A stretch of 64,000 nucleotides of DNA from contig BNVB01000001.1 in NCBI GenBank assembly GCA_025997795.1, positions 1 to 64,000 on the forward strand, written 5' to 3'. Position 1 is the stretch's first letter. Each line of letters starts with the position of its first letter. The translations under genes and the position numbers were made by a program. The stretch is from Spirochaetia bacterium (GTDB lineage: Bacteria; Spirochaetota; Spirochaetia; Treponematales; Breznakiellaceae). A model generated the notes under the pieces. That model was not told the DNA's origin and ran no database searches. It saw only the letters and a list, made by a program, of their open reading frames with translations. Positions 1 through 7,424 of this stretch are shown here, piece after piece.

Positions 1-235
1 TCGGTCCGTGATCCGTCCGCAGCTCTTTGGTATTCTTCCCGTTTCGCCGGTTTGTGATTGGTTTTTCACCCTGGTCATGTTTCTCGTAACCAAGATGCCC
101 GGTCAATTCAGCTTCCATCGTCCGCTCCACAAGCGCCTTGGTTAGCTGCTTTATGATCCCGCCGGGCCCGTAAAAATCGTCGGGGCCGTGGTAGTCCTTC
201 AGAATTTCATCCAGGACTTCTTTTGTAAAAGCCAT
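1..235 (-). CDS. IS256-family (mutator-type) transposase, N-terminal fragment cut by the window edge
   Basis: The first 78 codons read from an ATG at 235 with a good ribosome binding site (AAAGGAG about 5 nt upstream). The encoded start, with MAFTKEVLDEIL, then IKQLTKALVERTMEAELTGHLGYEKH and NRRNGK, is the typical N-terminus of IS256-type DDE transposases, which cut and paste the element. The catalytic part lies outside the window, so it cannot be said whether the element is intact. It lies beside an AT-rich restriction-modification pair, which suggests an acquired block. Confidence 0.85.
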   Translation of the reverse strand, partial: MAFTKEVLDEILKDYHGPDDFYGPGGIIKQLTKALVERTMEAELTGHLGYEKHDQGEKPITNRRNGKNTKELRTDHGP

Positions 236-283
236 ACTCGCTCCTTTCGGTAGTATAGCCGTTTACACACTTTTTTTTACAGG
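1..283 (-). mobile_element. Partial IS256-type insertion sequence; right end near 250-283
   Basis: The transposase fragment and its upstream stretch appear to form one end of an insertion sequence. The stretch GTTTACACAC followed by a T-run at about 260-279 resembles terminal inverted repeats of IS256-type elements. The other end is outside the window, so neither the repeat nor the target duplication can be checked; the exact boundary is an estimate. Confidence 0.5.
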
Positions 284-313
284 TTCATATAAAAACGGTT
301 TTCTCCTTTTATG

Positions 314-1066
314 TTATGCTTCAAACTGTTCAATAACTGCCTGTCTTATTCCTCTGCTATCAACCATATATTCTTCAATGGAACCAATATTTGCATTTGT
401 TATCATTATTTGACCTTCATATATCTCCGCTTTGTCGTAACCTCTTTCTCTTTTTGATGTATTTTCATTCCGATGTTGCGGTGCAAAATCATGATGCTTT
501 TGTATAACACTATTCTTTAAAACCCAATATTTAATACTGTCACGGTATGCTGCAATCCATATAAAAACATCACAACAGGAAGGCTTCAATTGTTGAAAAT
601 TCATTAAAAAATTACCCTTTGATTTTGAAGAAAAAGCTTTAACAATCATCGGTTCATCAGCCTTGTCTCTATTTTGGGCACGCGATGCTTTTACTTCGAC
701 TTTAATATTTCCATTGGGATAAGGTAAATATAAGTCATATTCAAGTTGATAGGCAGGATCGATTTTTTTATTGGGCCTCTGCAAGCATGGTTCTAATGAC
801 ATCAGATGGCTTAGACCCCAAGTATCTCCAAACGTACGAGGAGCCATTTCAAAAAGATATAGGTATAGATTTCTATTTATATAGGTATCTCTTAGTTCCA
901 AATAGTCATCAAAAGACAACACATTTTTTGAAAGCAATGCTGATATGATATATTCATATTTGCTAAAAGGATAAACAGAACTAATATTTTCCAGTTCTGT
1001 CCTAAAATTGATTGAGCTATTCAATTTGTCAATCAGCGTATCAAGTTCTTTTTCAAGTGTTTCCAC
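314..1066 (-). CDS. Probable type II restriction endonuclease (PD-(D/E)xK fold)
   Basis: A 250-residue protein that would cut DNA at the site protected by the adjacent methyltransferase. The visible nuclease signature is D111 in YDLYL, then E124-V-K126 in IKVEVKAS, matching the D...ExK metal-binding core of PD-(D/E)xK enzymes. The start is a GTG immediately after the TAA of the methyltransferase gene, and its AGGAG lies inside the last codons of that gene, so translation is probably coupled. Base composition is much richer in A+T than the flanking genes. I do not recognise the exact subfamily or target site; the function rests on the motif and the neighbour. Confidence 0.6.
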   Translation of the reverse strand: METLEKELDTLIDKLNSSINFRTELENISSVYPFSKYEYIISALLSKNVLSFDDYLELRDTYINRNLYLYLFEMAPRTFGDTWGLSHLMSLEPCLQRPNKKIDPAYQLEYDLYLPYPNGNIKVEVKASRAQNRDKADEPMIVKAFSSKSKGNFLMNFQQLKPSCCDVFIWIAAYRDSIKYWVLKNSVIQKHHDFAPQHRNENTSKRERGYDKAEIYEGQIMITNANIGSIEEYMVDSRGIRQAVIEQFEA

Positions 1067-2956
1067 TTAGATTTCTCCTTTAATGTAGACGTACTGCTCA
1101 TTATCTATCGAAAAATAATTACAAATAATTTTATCAATACTTTTCTGAAATGTTTGCAAATTTTCTTCTTCAAGAATCATTTTTTGATACATATCATAAA
1201 TATTTTTGTGTTCATTTTGGGTTAGAATTGGTAATGGCATATCTTGTAAATGCGATTTCAAAACCTTACAAGAATGAAATTTTTTTTTGTAAATAAATGA
1301 ATATATATCACTATTAAACAAACCTACAATTGTTTCCATAGGGTAATTGTGGGAAATAAAAATATTAGCACTATTCAATAACAGTGCATTGCCGCAATCA
1401 AGCGTACAAATCAATGTATCACTAATAAATCGGTATGCGATTTTCTTCTGCCGATAATATTCAATGGGTGCAATTTGTTGATAACTGCTGGGATTAAACA
1501 CAATATAACAGTGCGGCAATTCATAGTAATACTTTTGTATATCTTTACCACGAAATATTGGCTCTGTTTTTTCGGCAGGATTTTTTAATATATGTTTTGC
1601 ATTATTTCCTGTAACAATACCAAGAGCAAATGACGTGCCGCTTTTCAAATTAACATGTTCAGTATTATATATTTTGTTTATTAAAAGAAAATCTTGAGTC
1701 TTAATATCGGCACTTATAATATAATCAGGAGACGCGATACTTTTTTTTGACAATTGATATATGTTATTATCCCTATCCTCAATGAGTATATTTTCATCTG
1801 CCTTTTCAGTCTCAATGTGAAGTAAAATACTTTCGGATAAAACACCCTTAAAAGCGTTGCCAAGTAATTTAATGGACAGCTTGTTATTTTTCTTTAAGAT
1901 ACAATTCCTAATGTTGTGATGTGTTGCAACATTTAGAAAGCTATGCGGAAGAAAGAAATATAATTCGCCCTTATTTTTTAGCATACTTATTGCATTATAT
2001 AAAGCAATGCTAAATATTTCATTTGTTTCAATTTCCGGATATAATTTTAGGAGATATTCTTTTTGAGATTTTGTCCATTTACTGCCCCATGGCGGATTAG
2101 TAACAATAACGTCAAATTCTTCTTTTTGTTTTTGTTCGATTGAAGTAAAAAGCAAATTGTCTGGCTCAACAAGCGTTATGTCCTGTTTTATTATATTTGG
2201 CAATATGTTTTTATTATCAAAAAATAGAACAAGGTTTATAAAACATATTTTTAAAGCTATTTCATCAATATCCCGCGCAAATATTTTTGAAGGATCATGT
2301 GCTTTTGTTAATACTCTAATCAATATACTCCCACTACCACAACATGGGTCAAGAATGGTTTTATTCTTAGGTATATTTATTCTCGATAATAATTCAGATG
2401 GAGTATAATATGATCCAAGCGTTGATTTTTGAGAAATACTTTGAATAGATTGGTAGAATGCTCCTAAAATATCGTCGTTTTGATTGATTACTTCATATTC
2501 TGAATAGAGTGATTTAACCAAAGCAGGATTTTTACTTTCCATTATCCATGCTGACAATAATGAATCAAGAGGCGTGTCCCTGTTTATTTCCCAGTTATTA
2601 TTTATTATTTTATTTGTTCGTAAGATTGCTAATACCAATGCTAATACACCATCGTTCAACGACAATTCTGACATTTCAAATTCTGTTACTAAGTTATTCA
2701 ACATTAACTTTCTTGATTTTTCCGTTATTCCTAGATAACATACATATTTTTTTTCTAACAACGACCTATTAGCCCGAGAATTTAAACGCGATGGTTCATC
2801 TTTTATTCCATTTATGATAGATACAAATGTACTTTGACTATAATGGTCAAAAATATCAGGAGGAGGAATAACCTGTGTTTTTATCCAATTATTAACAGTA
2901 GCCAAAGAGATACCGAGTTTTTCCCCAATATGCTCTTTTTTTAACAAATCTTCCAT
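1067..2956 (-). CDS. N6-adenine DNA methyltransferase with N-terminal helix-turn-helix
   Basis: About 629 residues. Residues 1-30 contain a helix-turn-helix-like stretch (HIGEKLGISLATVNNWIK). The methyltransferase core follows, with the AdoMet motif DPCCGSGS near residue 206 and the catalytic NPPW near residue 287, the pattern of gamma/TaqI-like amino-methyltransferases. The C-terminal third would be the target-recognition domain. A frame extension upstream to 3022 exists, but the ATG at 2956 fits the conserved start better and lies just behind a promoter-like sequence. It should protect host DNA from the coupled downstream endonuclease; the helix-turn-helix may allow self-regulation (inference). 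The gene is AT-rich, consistent with transfer. Confidence 0.8.
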   Translation of the reverse strand: MEDLLKKEHIGEKLGISLATVNNWIKTQVIPPPDIFDHYSQSTFVSIINGIKDEPSRLNSRANRSLLEKKYVCYLGITEKSRKLMLNNLVTEFEMSELSLNDGVLALVLAILRTNKIINNNWEINRDTPLDSLLSAWIMESKNPALVKSLYSEYEVINQNDDILGAFYQSIQSISQKSTLGSYYTPSELLSRINIPKNKTILDPCCGSGSILIRVLTKAHDPSKIFARDIDEIALKICFINLVLFFDNKNILPNIIKQDITLVEPDNLLFTSIEQKQKEEFDVIVTNPPWGSKWTKSQKEYLLKLYPEIETNEIFSIALYNAISMLKNKGELYFFLPHSFLNVATHHNIRNCILKKNNKLSIKLLGNAFKGVLSESILLHIETEKADENILIEDRDNNIYQLSKKSIASPDYIISADIKTQDFLLINKIYNTEHVNLKSGTSFALGIVTGNNAKHILKNPAEKTEPIFRGKDIQKYYYELPHCYIVFNPSSYQQIAPIEYYRQKKIAYRFISDTLICTLDCGNALLLNSANIFISHNYPMETIVGLFNSDIYSFIYKKKFHSCKVLKSHLQDMPLPILTQNEHKNIYDMYQKMILEEENLQTFQKSIDKIICNYFSIDNEQYVYIKGEI

Positions 2957-2964
2957 AATCGAAC

Positions 2965-2991
2965 CATATAGTACTGTGTAAATTTTGTCAA
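2965..2991 (-). promoter_or_regulatory. Possible promoter of the restriction-modification operon
   Basis: On the minus strand TTGACA (2986-2991) is followed after 15 nt by TATATG (2965-2970), 8 nt before the proposed ATG. The spacer is short, so confidence is limited. No Shine-Dalgarno sequence is seen between it and the start. Confidence 0.35.
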
Positions 2992-3063
2992 TGAACAGGG
3001 AAAATAATATATGAAAAAGCAAGTTGAAGAAACAGATGGCCCGGTAGGAAATAAATTTTTAAA

Positions 3064-3687
3064 TCACTTCTTCCCCAACCCAATATAATAGGTCTCAAAA
3101 GAATTGTCCCGGCAGGCGGCGGGCTTAAAACTCTTAACACTGTTAAAACAGGTCCGCATTTCTTTAAGCAGTGCCGCTGTGTCTCCGCCCTGGAATACTT
3201 TGATCACCATGTTGCCCCCCGGACTCAGGCACCGTTTGGCATAACCCAGGGCTTCTTCCGCCAGGGCCAGGGAACGCAGGGTGTCCACCGTCCGGGTACC
3301 GGTGGTTCCCGGCGCGGCGTCGCTTATAAGGGCCGTATAGGGGCCGCGGTTTTCCAGTTCTGCCCGCACCGCCTCGCTGGTAAAATCCCCCTGGATAAAG
3401 AAAAAATCTTCGCGGTCAAAAAGGCCGCCGTCAAAACGCCGGGACAGCGTAAGCAGATCTATTGCCGTCAGGCAGAGCGGCTGGCTGCCATAACGACGGA
3501 GGACATAGAGGCTCCAGCTTCCCGGTGCGGCTCCCAAATCAAGAATTCGCTGCCCCCCCTGGTTCCGGGAAGAAGCAAAAAAAGTAAACTTTTCATCGAT
3601 CTCCTTGAGTTTGTAGATCGAACGTGCAGGGTACCCTTCTTTTTGGGCTTTTAATGACCAGAAATCCGGTTTTTTATATAACGCCAT
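3064..3687 (-). CDS. rlmE: 23S rRNA 2'-O-methyltransferase RlmE (FtsJ/RrmJ)
   Basis: A 207-residue protein of normal family length. It shows the AdoMet-binding motif LDLGAAPGSWS (residues 49-59) and the complete K-D-K-E catalytic tetrad: K26 in ARSIYKLKEI, D123 in ISDAAPG, K163 in VIKVFQG and E198 in SFETYY. RlmE methylates the ribose of a uridine in the A-loop of 23S rRNA (U2552 in E. coli) late in large-subunit assembly. The gene starts only 35 bp from the divergent polyprenyl synthase gene, so the two promoters must overlap. Confidence 0.92.
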   Translation of the reverse strand: MALYKKPDFWSLKAQKEGYPARSIYKLKEIDEKFTFFASSRNQGGQRILDLGAAPGSWSLYVLRRYGSQPLCLTAIDLLTLSRRFDGGLFDREDFFFIQGDFTSEAVRAELENRGPYTALISDAAPGTTGTRTVDTLRSLALAEEALGYAKRCLSPGGNMVIKVFQGGDTAALLKEMRTCFNSVKSFKPAACRDNSFETYYIGLGKK

Positions 3688-3722
3688 GGCAGATTGGGTT
3701 CATTATAGATTATATTTATTAA

Positions 3723-4790
3723 ATGAAGGAGTATGCTGCGGCGCTGGAAAAAATAGAGGCTGTCCTTGAGGAAGCTCTGCCCGCCCAGGCTGGTTCTGCC
3801 TGGCTGGATCGGGTTTTCCCCTCACTTGACGGATTGTACCCGGAGCAGACAATGGCGCTGCTGGAACCGGGGCGGGACCTCTTTAAGCGGGGGGGCAAGC
3901 GGTGGCGGCCCCTTCTGGCATACCTCGTATGCCGTACCCTTGGCGGGGCCGATGCGGTACTTCCGCTTCTCCCGCTGGTGGAATTTCCCCATAATGCCAG
4001 CCTTATCCATGACGATTTGGAAGATAATTCCGGCGAACGGCGGGGTAAACCAGCTGTTCACCTGCTTTATGGCAGTGATACGGCAATCAATTCCGGCTGT
4101 TTTCTCTACTTTTTGCCTCTGGCGGTCCTGGAAAACTGGGAAGGAAGTCCCGAAAACCGGGACAGGATCTGGCGGCTTTGGGCGGAGCATATGCGGCTCC
4201 TTCATCTGGGGCAGTCCATGGATATCGCCTGGCACCGGGATTTAGCTTTAATCCCATCGATAGAAGAGTATATGCTGATGTGCGGCCTAAAAACCGGCTG
4301 CCTGGCCCGTTTTGCGGCCCTCCTGGGGGCAGAGGCTGCGGGCTTTGGCGGAAACAGGGTTTCTCCGGATATGACCCTTTCTTTAGGGGAAGCGGCCCAA
4401 AAACTCGGTGTTGGGTTTCAAATTCTGGATGATGTAAAAAACCTGAGCACCGGTATTCCGGGGAAAAAACGGGGCGATGATGTGGTGGAAGGCAAAAAAA
4501 GCCTCCCGGTTTTGCTTTTTCTGGCCGGTTCCGGTGGTTTGAACGATCGCGGTTTGAACGATCGTCTTGCCTTTGTCAGCCGTTGTTTTAAGGCGGCCGG
4601 AGAAGGGGTAAGCGTACCGGAGGTGGAGGAATTTATCGGCGCTTTGACAGAAGCAGGAGCCCTGGCGGAAGCAGAAAAGAGGGGCCAGGCTTTAATTGCC
4701 GAAGCAGGGGCGTTTTTTGCGAACCTTGGGGACCAGCAGGATCCGGAAGCGGGAAAACTCCTTGCCGGTTTAACGGAGTTGTTACGGTAA
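3723..4790 (+). CDS. Polyprenyl (farnesyl/geranylgeranyl-type) diphosphate synthase
   Basis: A 355-residue prenyl chain-elongating enzyme that condenses isopentenyl diphosphate with an allylic diphosphate. The first aspartate-rich motif is DDLED at 97-101 inside LIHDDLEDNSGERRGKP; the second is DDVKN at 236-240, where the last position is Asn instead of the usual Asp. Residues 285-294 contain a duplicated GLNDR encoded by a 15-bp tandem repeat. The stop overlaps the ATG of the next gene (TAATG), so the two are translationally coupled. No Shine-Dalgarno is visible; a TATATT hexamer ends 6 nt before the ATG. Chain length of the product cannot be told from sequence. Confidence 0.85.
   Translation: MKEYAAALEKIEAVLEEALPAQAGSAWLDRVFPSLDGLYPEQTMALLEPGRDLFKRGGKRWRPLLAYLVCRTLGGADAVLPLLPLVEFPHNASLIHDDLEDNSGERRGKPAVHLLYGSDTAINSGCFLYFLPLAVLENWEGSPENRDRIWRLWAEHMRLLHLGQSMDIAWHRDLALIPSIEEYMLMCGLKTGCLARFAALLGAEAAGFGGNRVSPDMTLSLGEAAQKLGVGFQILDDVKNLSTGIPGKKRGDDVVEGKKSLPVLLFLAGSGGLNDRGLNDRLAFVSRCFKAAGEGVSVPEVEEFIGALTEAGALAEAEKRGQALIAEAGAFFANLGDQQDPEAGKLLAGLTELLR
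4536..4565 (+). repeat. 15-bp in-frame tandem duplication in the polyprenyl synthase gene
   Basis: GGTTTGAACGATCGC is present twice in a row with one difference in the last base. It contains the palindrome CGATCG and encodes GLNDR-GLNDR in a loop between conserved helices. Confidence 0.8.
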
Positions 4791-5329
4791 TGACATTGTT
4801 GGAAGCGGAAATTTGGGGAATTGCCGAGGCCGGAGACGGATACATGGTCTTTGTCAAACCCCGGGAGTCGGAATTTTCGGTACCGATTTTTATCGGCCAG
4901 CTTGAGGCCCAGGCCATACTTATCGGTTTTGGGGGAATCAATATACCCCGGCCGCTGACGCCGGATCTTTTCCATAGCCTGATTAAGGATGCAGGTTACG
5001 AGCTGCGGCGGGCGGAAATTAACGAACTGCGGGATAATACCTTCTTTGGCGCCCTGGTTTTTACCAAACCAGGGGGCGGGGAACTGGTACTTGATTCCCG
5101 GCCTTCGGATGCCATGGCTATGGCGCTGCGCTGTCAAAGCCCGCTCTTTATAGCCGCCGAGGTCGTTGAGGAAGCGGGCATCCTCGCGGAGGACCTGGAC
5201 GGCCCCATTCAACCAGATACGGAGACCCAAAAAAGCCTGCTCCAGATGGAACTGGACGAAGCGGTTGCCGCAGAAAACTATGAAAAGGCTGCAGAAATAC
5301 GGGATAGGCTCAATTTATTGGGACATTAG
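4790..5329 (+). CDS. Bifunctional nuclease family protein (DUF151) with C-terminal UVR motif
   Basis: A 179-residue protein. Residues 1-125 match the BFN/DUF151 domain, with signatures FVKPRESEFSVPIFIGQLEAQ and the strongly conserved DSRPSDAMAMALR near 102-114. Residues about 145-178 form a UvrB/UvrC-type motif (MELDEAVAAENYEKAAEIRDRL), a helical hairpin used for protein interaction. The combination is common in spirochaetes and other bacteria. Family members have been reported to cut DNA and RNA, but the cellular role is unclear. The ATG overlaps the TAA of the prenyl synthase gene, so expression is coupled. Confidence 0.85.
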   Translation: MTLLEAEIWGIAEAGDGYMVFVKPRESEFSVPIFIGQLEAQAILIGFGGINIPRPLTPDLFHSLIKDAGYELRRAEINELRDNTFFGALVFTKPGGGELVLDSRPSDAMAMALRCQSPLFIAAEVVEEAGILAEDLDGPIQPDTETQKSLLQMELDEAVAAENYEKAAEIRDRLNLLGH

Positions 5330-5392
5330 GGGGAAATAAAGAAAAAAATGTTAAAATACCCAGAAAATTCGCCAAAGTACTTCCCTTTTTTG

Positions 5393-5406
5393 CTAAAATA
5401 TTTTAG
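5393..5406. repeat. 14-bp perfect palindrome upstream of the M23 peptidase gene
   Basis: CTAAAATATTTTAG is a perfect inverted repeat in the 141-bp intergenic region, about 65 bp before the ATG at 5471. It could be an operator or part of an AT-rich promoter; no clear -35/-10 pair was assigned. Confidence 0.4.
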
Positions 5407-5470
5407 AATATGACTACTATTGTCGAAATTAAGACAAAGAATTTGATTTTCTGCCTATGCGGAGTTAGAA

Positions 5471-6439
5471 ATGCTGGTTGTTTTTAGAAAATTTGCTCTT
5501 ACCAATGCGGCGCTTAAGGTATTAAGCGCCGCACTGATATTTCTTTTGTCCATTTTACTGCTGGCGGGCCAGGGAAAGAGCGCCAAGGTTACGCCTGTAG
5601 AAGAAAGTATGGGCGGCCGGGAAAGCGCCGTCACGGTCGAAATCGCCTCCCTGGAGACCGAGGGTCTTTCCGAACCGGAAGAATTTACCCAGCCCAGGAT
5701 GCTGCTTTTTTCTTCCTACACGGTTCAGCAGGGGGATGTAACGGGGGAAATTGCCAAGAAATTCGGCCTTTCCGCAAGTACCGTTATTTCGGTAAACAAT
5801 ATCAAAAATACCCGGGCTTTGCAGATTGGCAAGGTTTTGCGGGTTCCCAATCAGGATGGGGTTTTTTATACCGTTAAGCGGGGCGATACCCTTTCTTCCA
5901 TTGCCGCCAAGTATAAGTCGGATTCCGGCAAAATCCAGGTGGCCAATGAACTTTTTTCCGATAAAATCAATCCCAATACAAGCCTTTTTGTTCCCGGGGC
6001 AATTATTCCCTGGGAAGATGAACAGCCCCAGCAGTTACAGCCGCGCATTGCCGGGGACCTGCTTACCTGGCCTATCCGGGGGCGGCTTACTTCATATTAC
6101 GGTTACCGCCGCAGTCCCTTTACCGGCGGCAGATCTTTCCACGACGGTCTTGACATAGCGGCCCCCACGGGTACCCCCATTAAGGCCGCCCTGGCCGGAC
6201 GGGTTCAGTCCGTGGGTTATGACAATGTATACGGTAACTTTGTCATTATCAGCCATGCTTCGGGGTACCGTACCCTTTACGGTCACATGGATTCATACGA
6301 TACCCGGCCCGGAGCCTCTGTTACTGCCGATACGGTGATTGGTTATGTGGGAAATACCGGACAAAGTACCGGGGCGCACCTCCATTTTACGGTGTACAAA
6401 AACGGATCTTCCGTTAATCCGCGGTCTTTGCTCCGTTAG
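5471..6439 (+). CDS. Membrane-anchored murein endopeptidase with two LysM domains and M23 domain
   Basis: A 322-residue envelope protein. Residues 12-33 are hydrophobic and would export or anchor it. Two LysM peptidoglycan-binding domains follow, at about 78-125 (YTVQQGDVTGEIAKKFG) and 131-176 (YTVKRGDTLSSIAAKY). The C-terminal M23 domain has the zinc ligands intact: H-x3-D in HDGLD near residue 224 and HLH near 302. Such enzymes cut peptide cross-bridges in murein, or act as activators when ligands are missing; here the ligands are present, so endopeptidase activity is likely. An intrinsic terminator follows directly, and it overlaps the frame of the next gene. Confidence 0.9.
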   Translation: MLVVFRKFALTNAALKVLSAALIFLLSILLLAGQGKSAKVTPVEESMGGRESAVTVEIASLETEGLSEPEEFTQPRMLLFSSYTVQQGDVTGEIAKKFGLSASTVISVNNIKNTRALQIGKVLRVPNQDGVFYTVKRGDTLSSIAAKYKSDSGKIQVANELFSDKINPNTSLFVPGAIIPWEDEQPQQLQPRIAGDLLTWPIRGRLTSYYGYRRSPFTGGRSFHDGLDIAAPTGTPIKAALAGRVQSVGYDNVYGNFVIISHASGYRTLYGHMDSYDTRPGASVTADTVIGYVGNTGQSTGAHLHFTVYKNGSSVNPRSLLR

Positions 6440-7364
6440 GGGACCGCAAAAAACCGCCGCTAAGGCGGTTTTTTTATGCGTAATCGTCCTCTTGCTAACG
6501 CTGGTACTTTGCGGAACGGGTTGTTCATCGCTTGTTGCAAAAACCCAAGCTTCACCGGGAGTTACGGAAATGGGCAAAACGGATGAGCGGATTTATCTGA
6601 ATTATCCGGTGGTATTGGTCCACGGCATTCATGCCAATGACAGGAACGGCCAATCCTGGGGAAGAATTCCCCAGTTTCTTACGGATTGCGGAGTACCGGT
6701 CTACTTTGGCGGGACCGACGGCTGGGGCAGTTATGAAACCAATGCCGCACAGCTTAAGGCGGCGATAGAACAGATATTGGCAAAAACCAGAACAGAAAAG
6801 GTAAATATCATTGCCCATTCAAAGGGCGGTATAGATGCGCGGTACCTTATCTGGCGTTACAACTTTGGCGGCCAGGTGGCAAGCCTAACAACCATAGCAA
6901 GCCCCCACCAGGGATCGGAACTGGCGGATCTGCTGTACCGCCGGGGCGCCGTTCGCTGGGGGGTTTCCAAAAAGATCCTGGGTATTTTTGAAAAAGTCTA
7001 CGGCGATACCAGTCCCGATGTACACAATGTCAACCTGGAATTAACCACCGAAAAAATGAAAGAATTTAACGAACGGGTGCTGATGGATGAAGGGGTTTAT
7101 TTCCAAAGCCTTTATACGGTAATGGACGGATCCCTGGACGATTTAGTTTTTTCCTACACCTACCGGTACATAAAGAAAAACAACGGAGAAAATGACGGCG
7201 TAGTCAGCAGCTGGTCCGCTATGTGGGGAACCAACGTCCGCAAAATAGCGGACGGTGTTTCCCATGCCGAAATTATCGATCTTAAAAAGCGGACTATTTC
7301 GGGCATTGACATACCCCGGCTCTATGCCGCCATTGCCAGAGATTTAAGCCGCCGTGGTTTTTGA
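6345..7364 (+). CDS. Exported triacylglycerol-lipase-like alpha/beta hydrolase (probable lipoprotein; start uncertain)
   Basis: The mature part is a lipase-like hydrolase: the oxyanion segment VVLVHGIHANDRNG, nucleophile elbow AHSKGG (catalytic Ser), a Pro-His-Gln-Gly segment (ASPHQGSELAD) and a C-terminal VSHAE His. A signal segment with basic KTAAK, a hydrophobic run and lipobox LCGTGC precedes it. Oddly, KTAAK is encoded by the stem of the terminator after the peptidase gene. The nearest in-frame starts are ATG 6345 or TTG 6339, inside the peptidase gene, giving about 37 unneeded residues before the signal. Either the gene begins within its neighbour or an unusual start is used. Activity is likely; the start is not resolved. 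Confidence 0.75.
   Translation: MWEIPDKVPGRTSILRCTKTDLPLIRGLCSVRGPQKTAAKAVFLCVIVLLLTLVLCGTGCSSLVAKTQASPGVTEMGKTDERIYLNYPVVLVHGIHANDRNGQSWGRIPQFLTDCGVPVYFGGTDGWGSYETNAAQLKAAIEQILAKTRTEKVNIIAHSKGGIDARYLIWRYNFGGQVASLTTIASPHQGSELADLLYRRGAVRWGVSKKILGIFEKVYGDTSPDVHNVNLELTTEKMKEFNERVLMDEGVYFQSLYTVMDGSLDDLVFSYTYRYIKKNNGENDGVVSSWSAMWGTNVRKIADGVSHAEIIDLKKRTISGIDIPRLYAAIARDLSRRGF
6451..6475 (+). terminator. Intrinsic terminator after the M23 peptidase gene, overlapping the lipase reading frame
   Basis: Stem AAACCGCC (6451-6458), loop GCTAA, stem GGCGGTTT (6464-6471), then a run of T to 6475. It lies 11 bp after the peptidase stop codon. In the lipase frame the same bases encode the KTAAKAVF part of the signal peptide. 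Confidence 0.85.
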
Positions 7365-7379
7365 AATACAAGAGAGCCA

Positions 7380-7404
7380 GTTCCAAAATGTCAGATTTTG
7401 GAAC
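7380..7404. repeat. Dispersed palindromic repeat, copy 1
   Basis: Arms GTTCCAAAAT (7380-7389) and ATTTTGGAAC (7395-7404) pair perfectly around the loop GTCAG. It lies between the lipase stop and the ribosome binding site of the next gene. It is one of five related copies in the window. Confidence 0.85.
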
Positions 7405-7424
7405 CAGATCAGGAGGCAGCGCTT

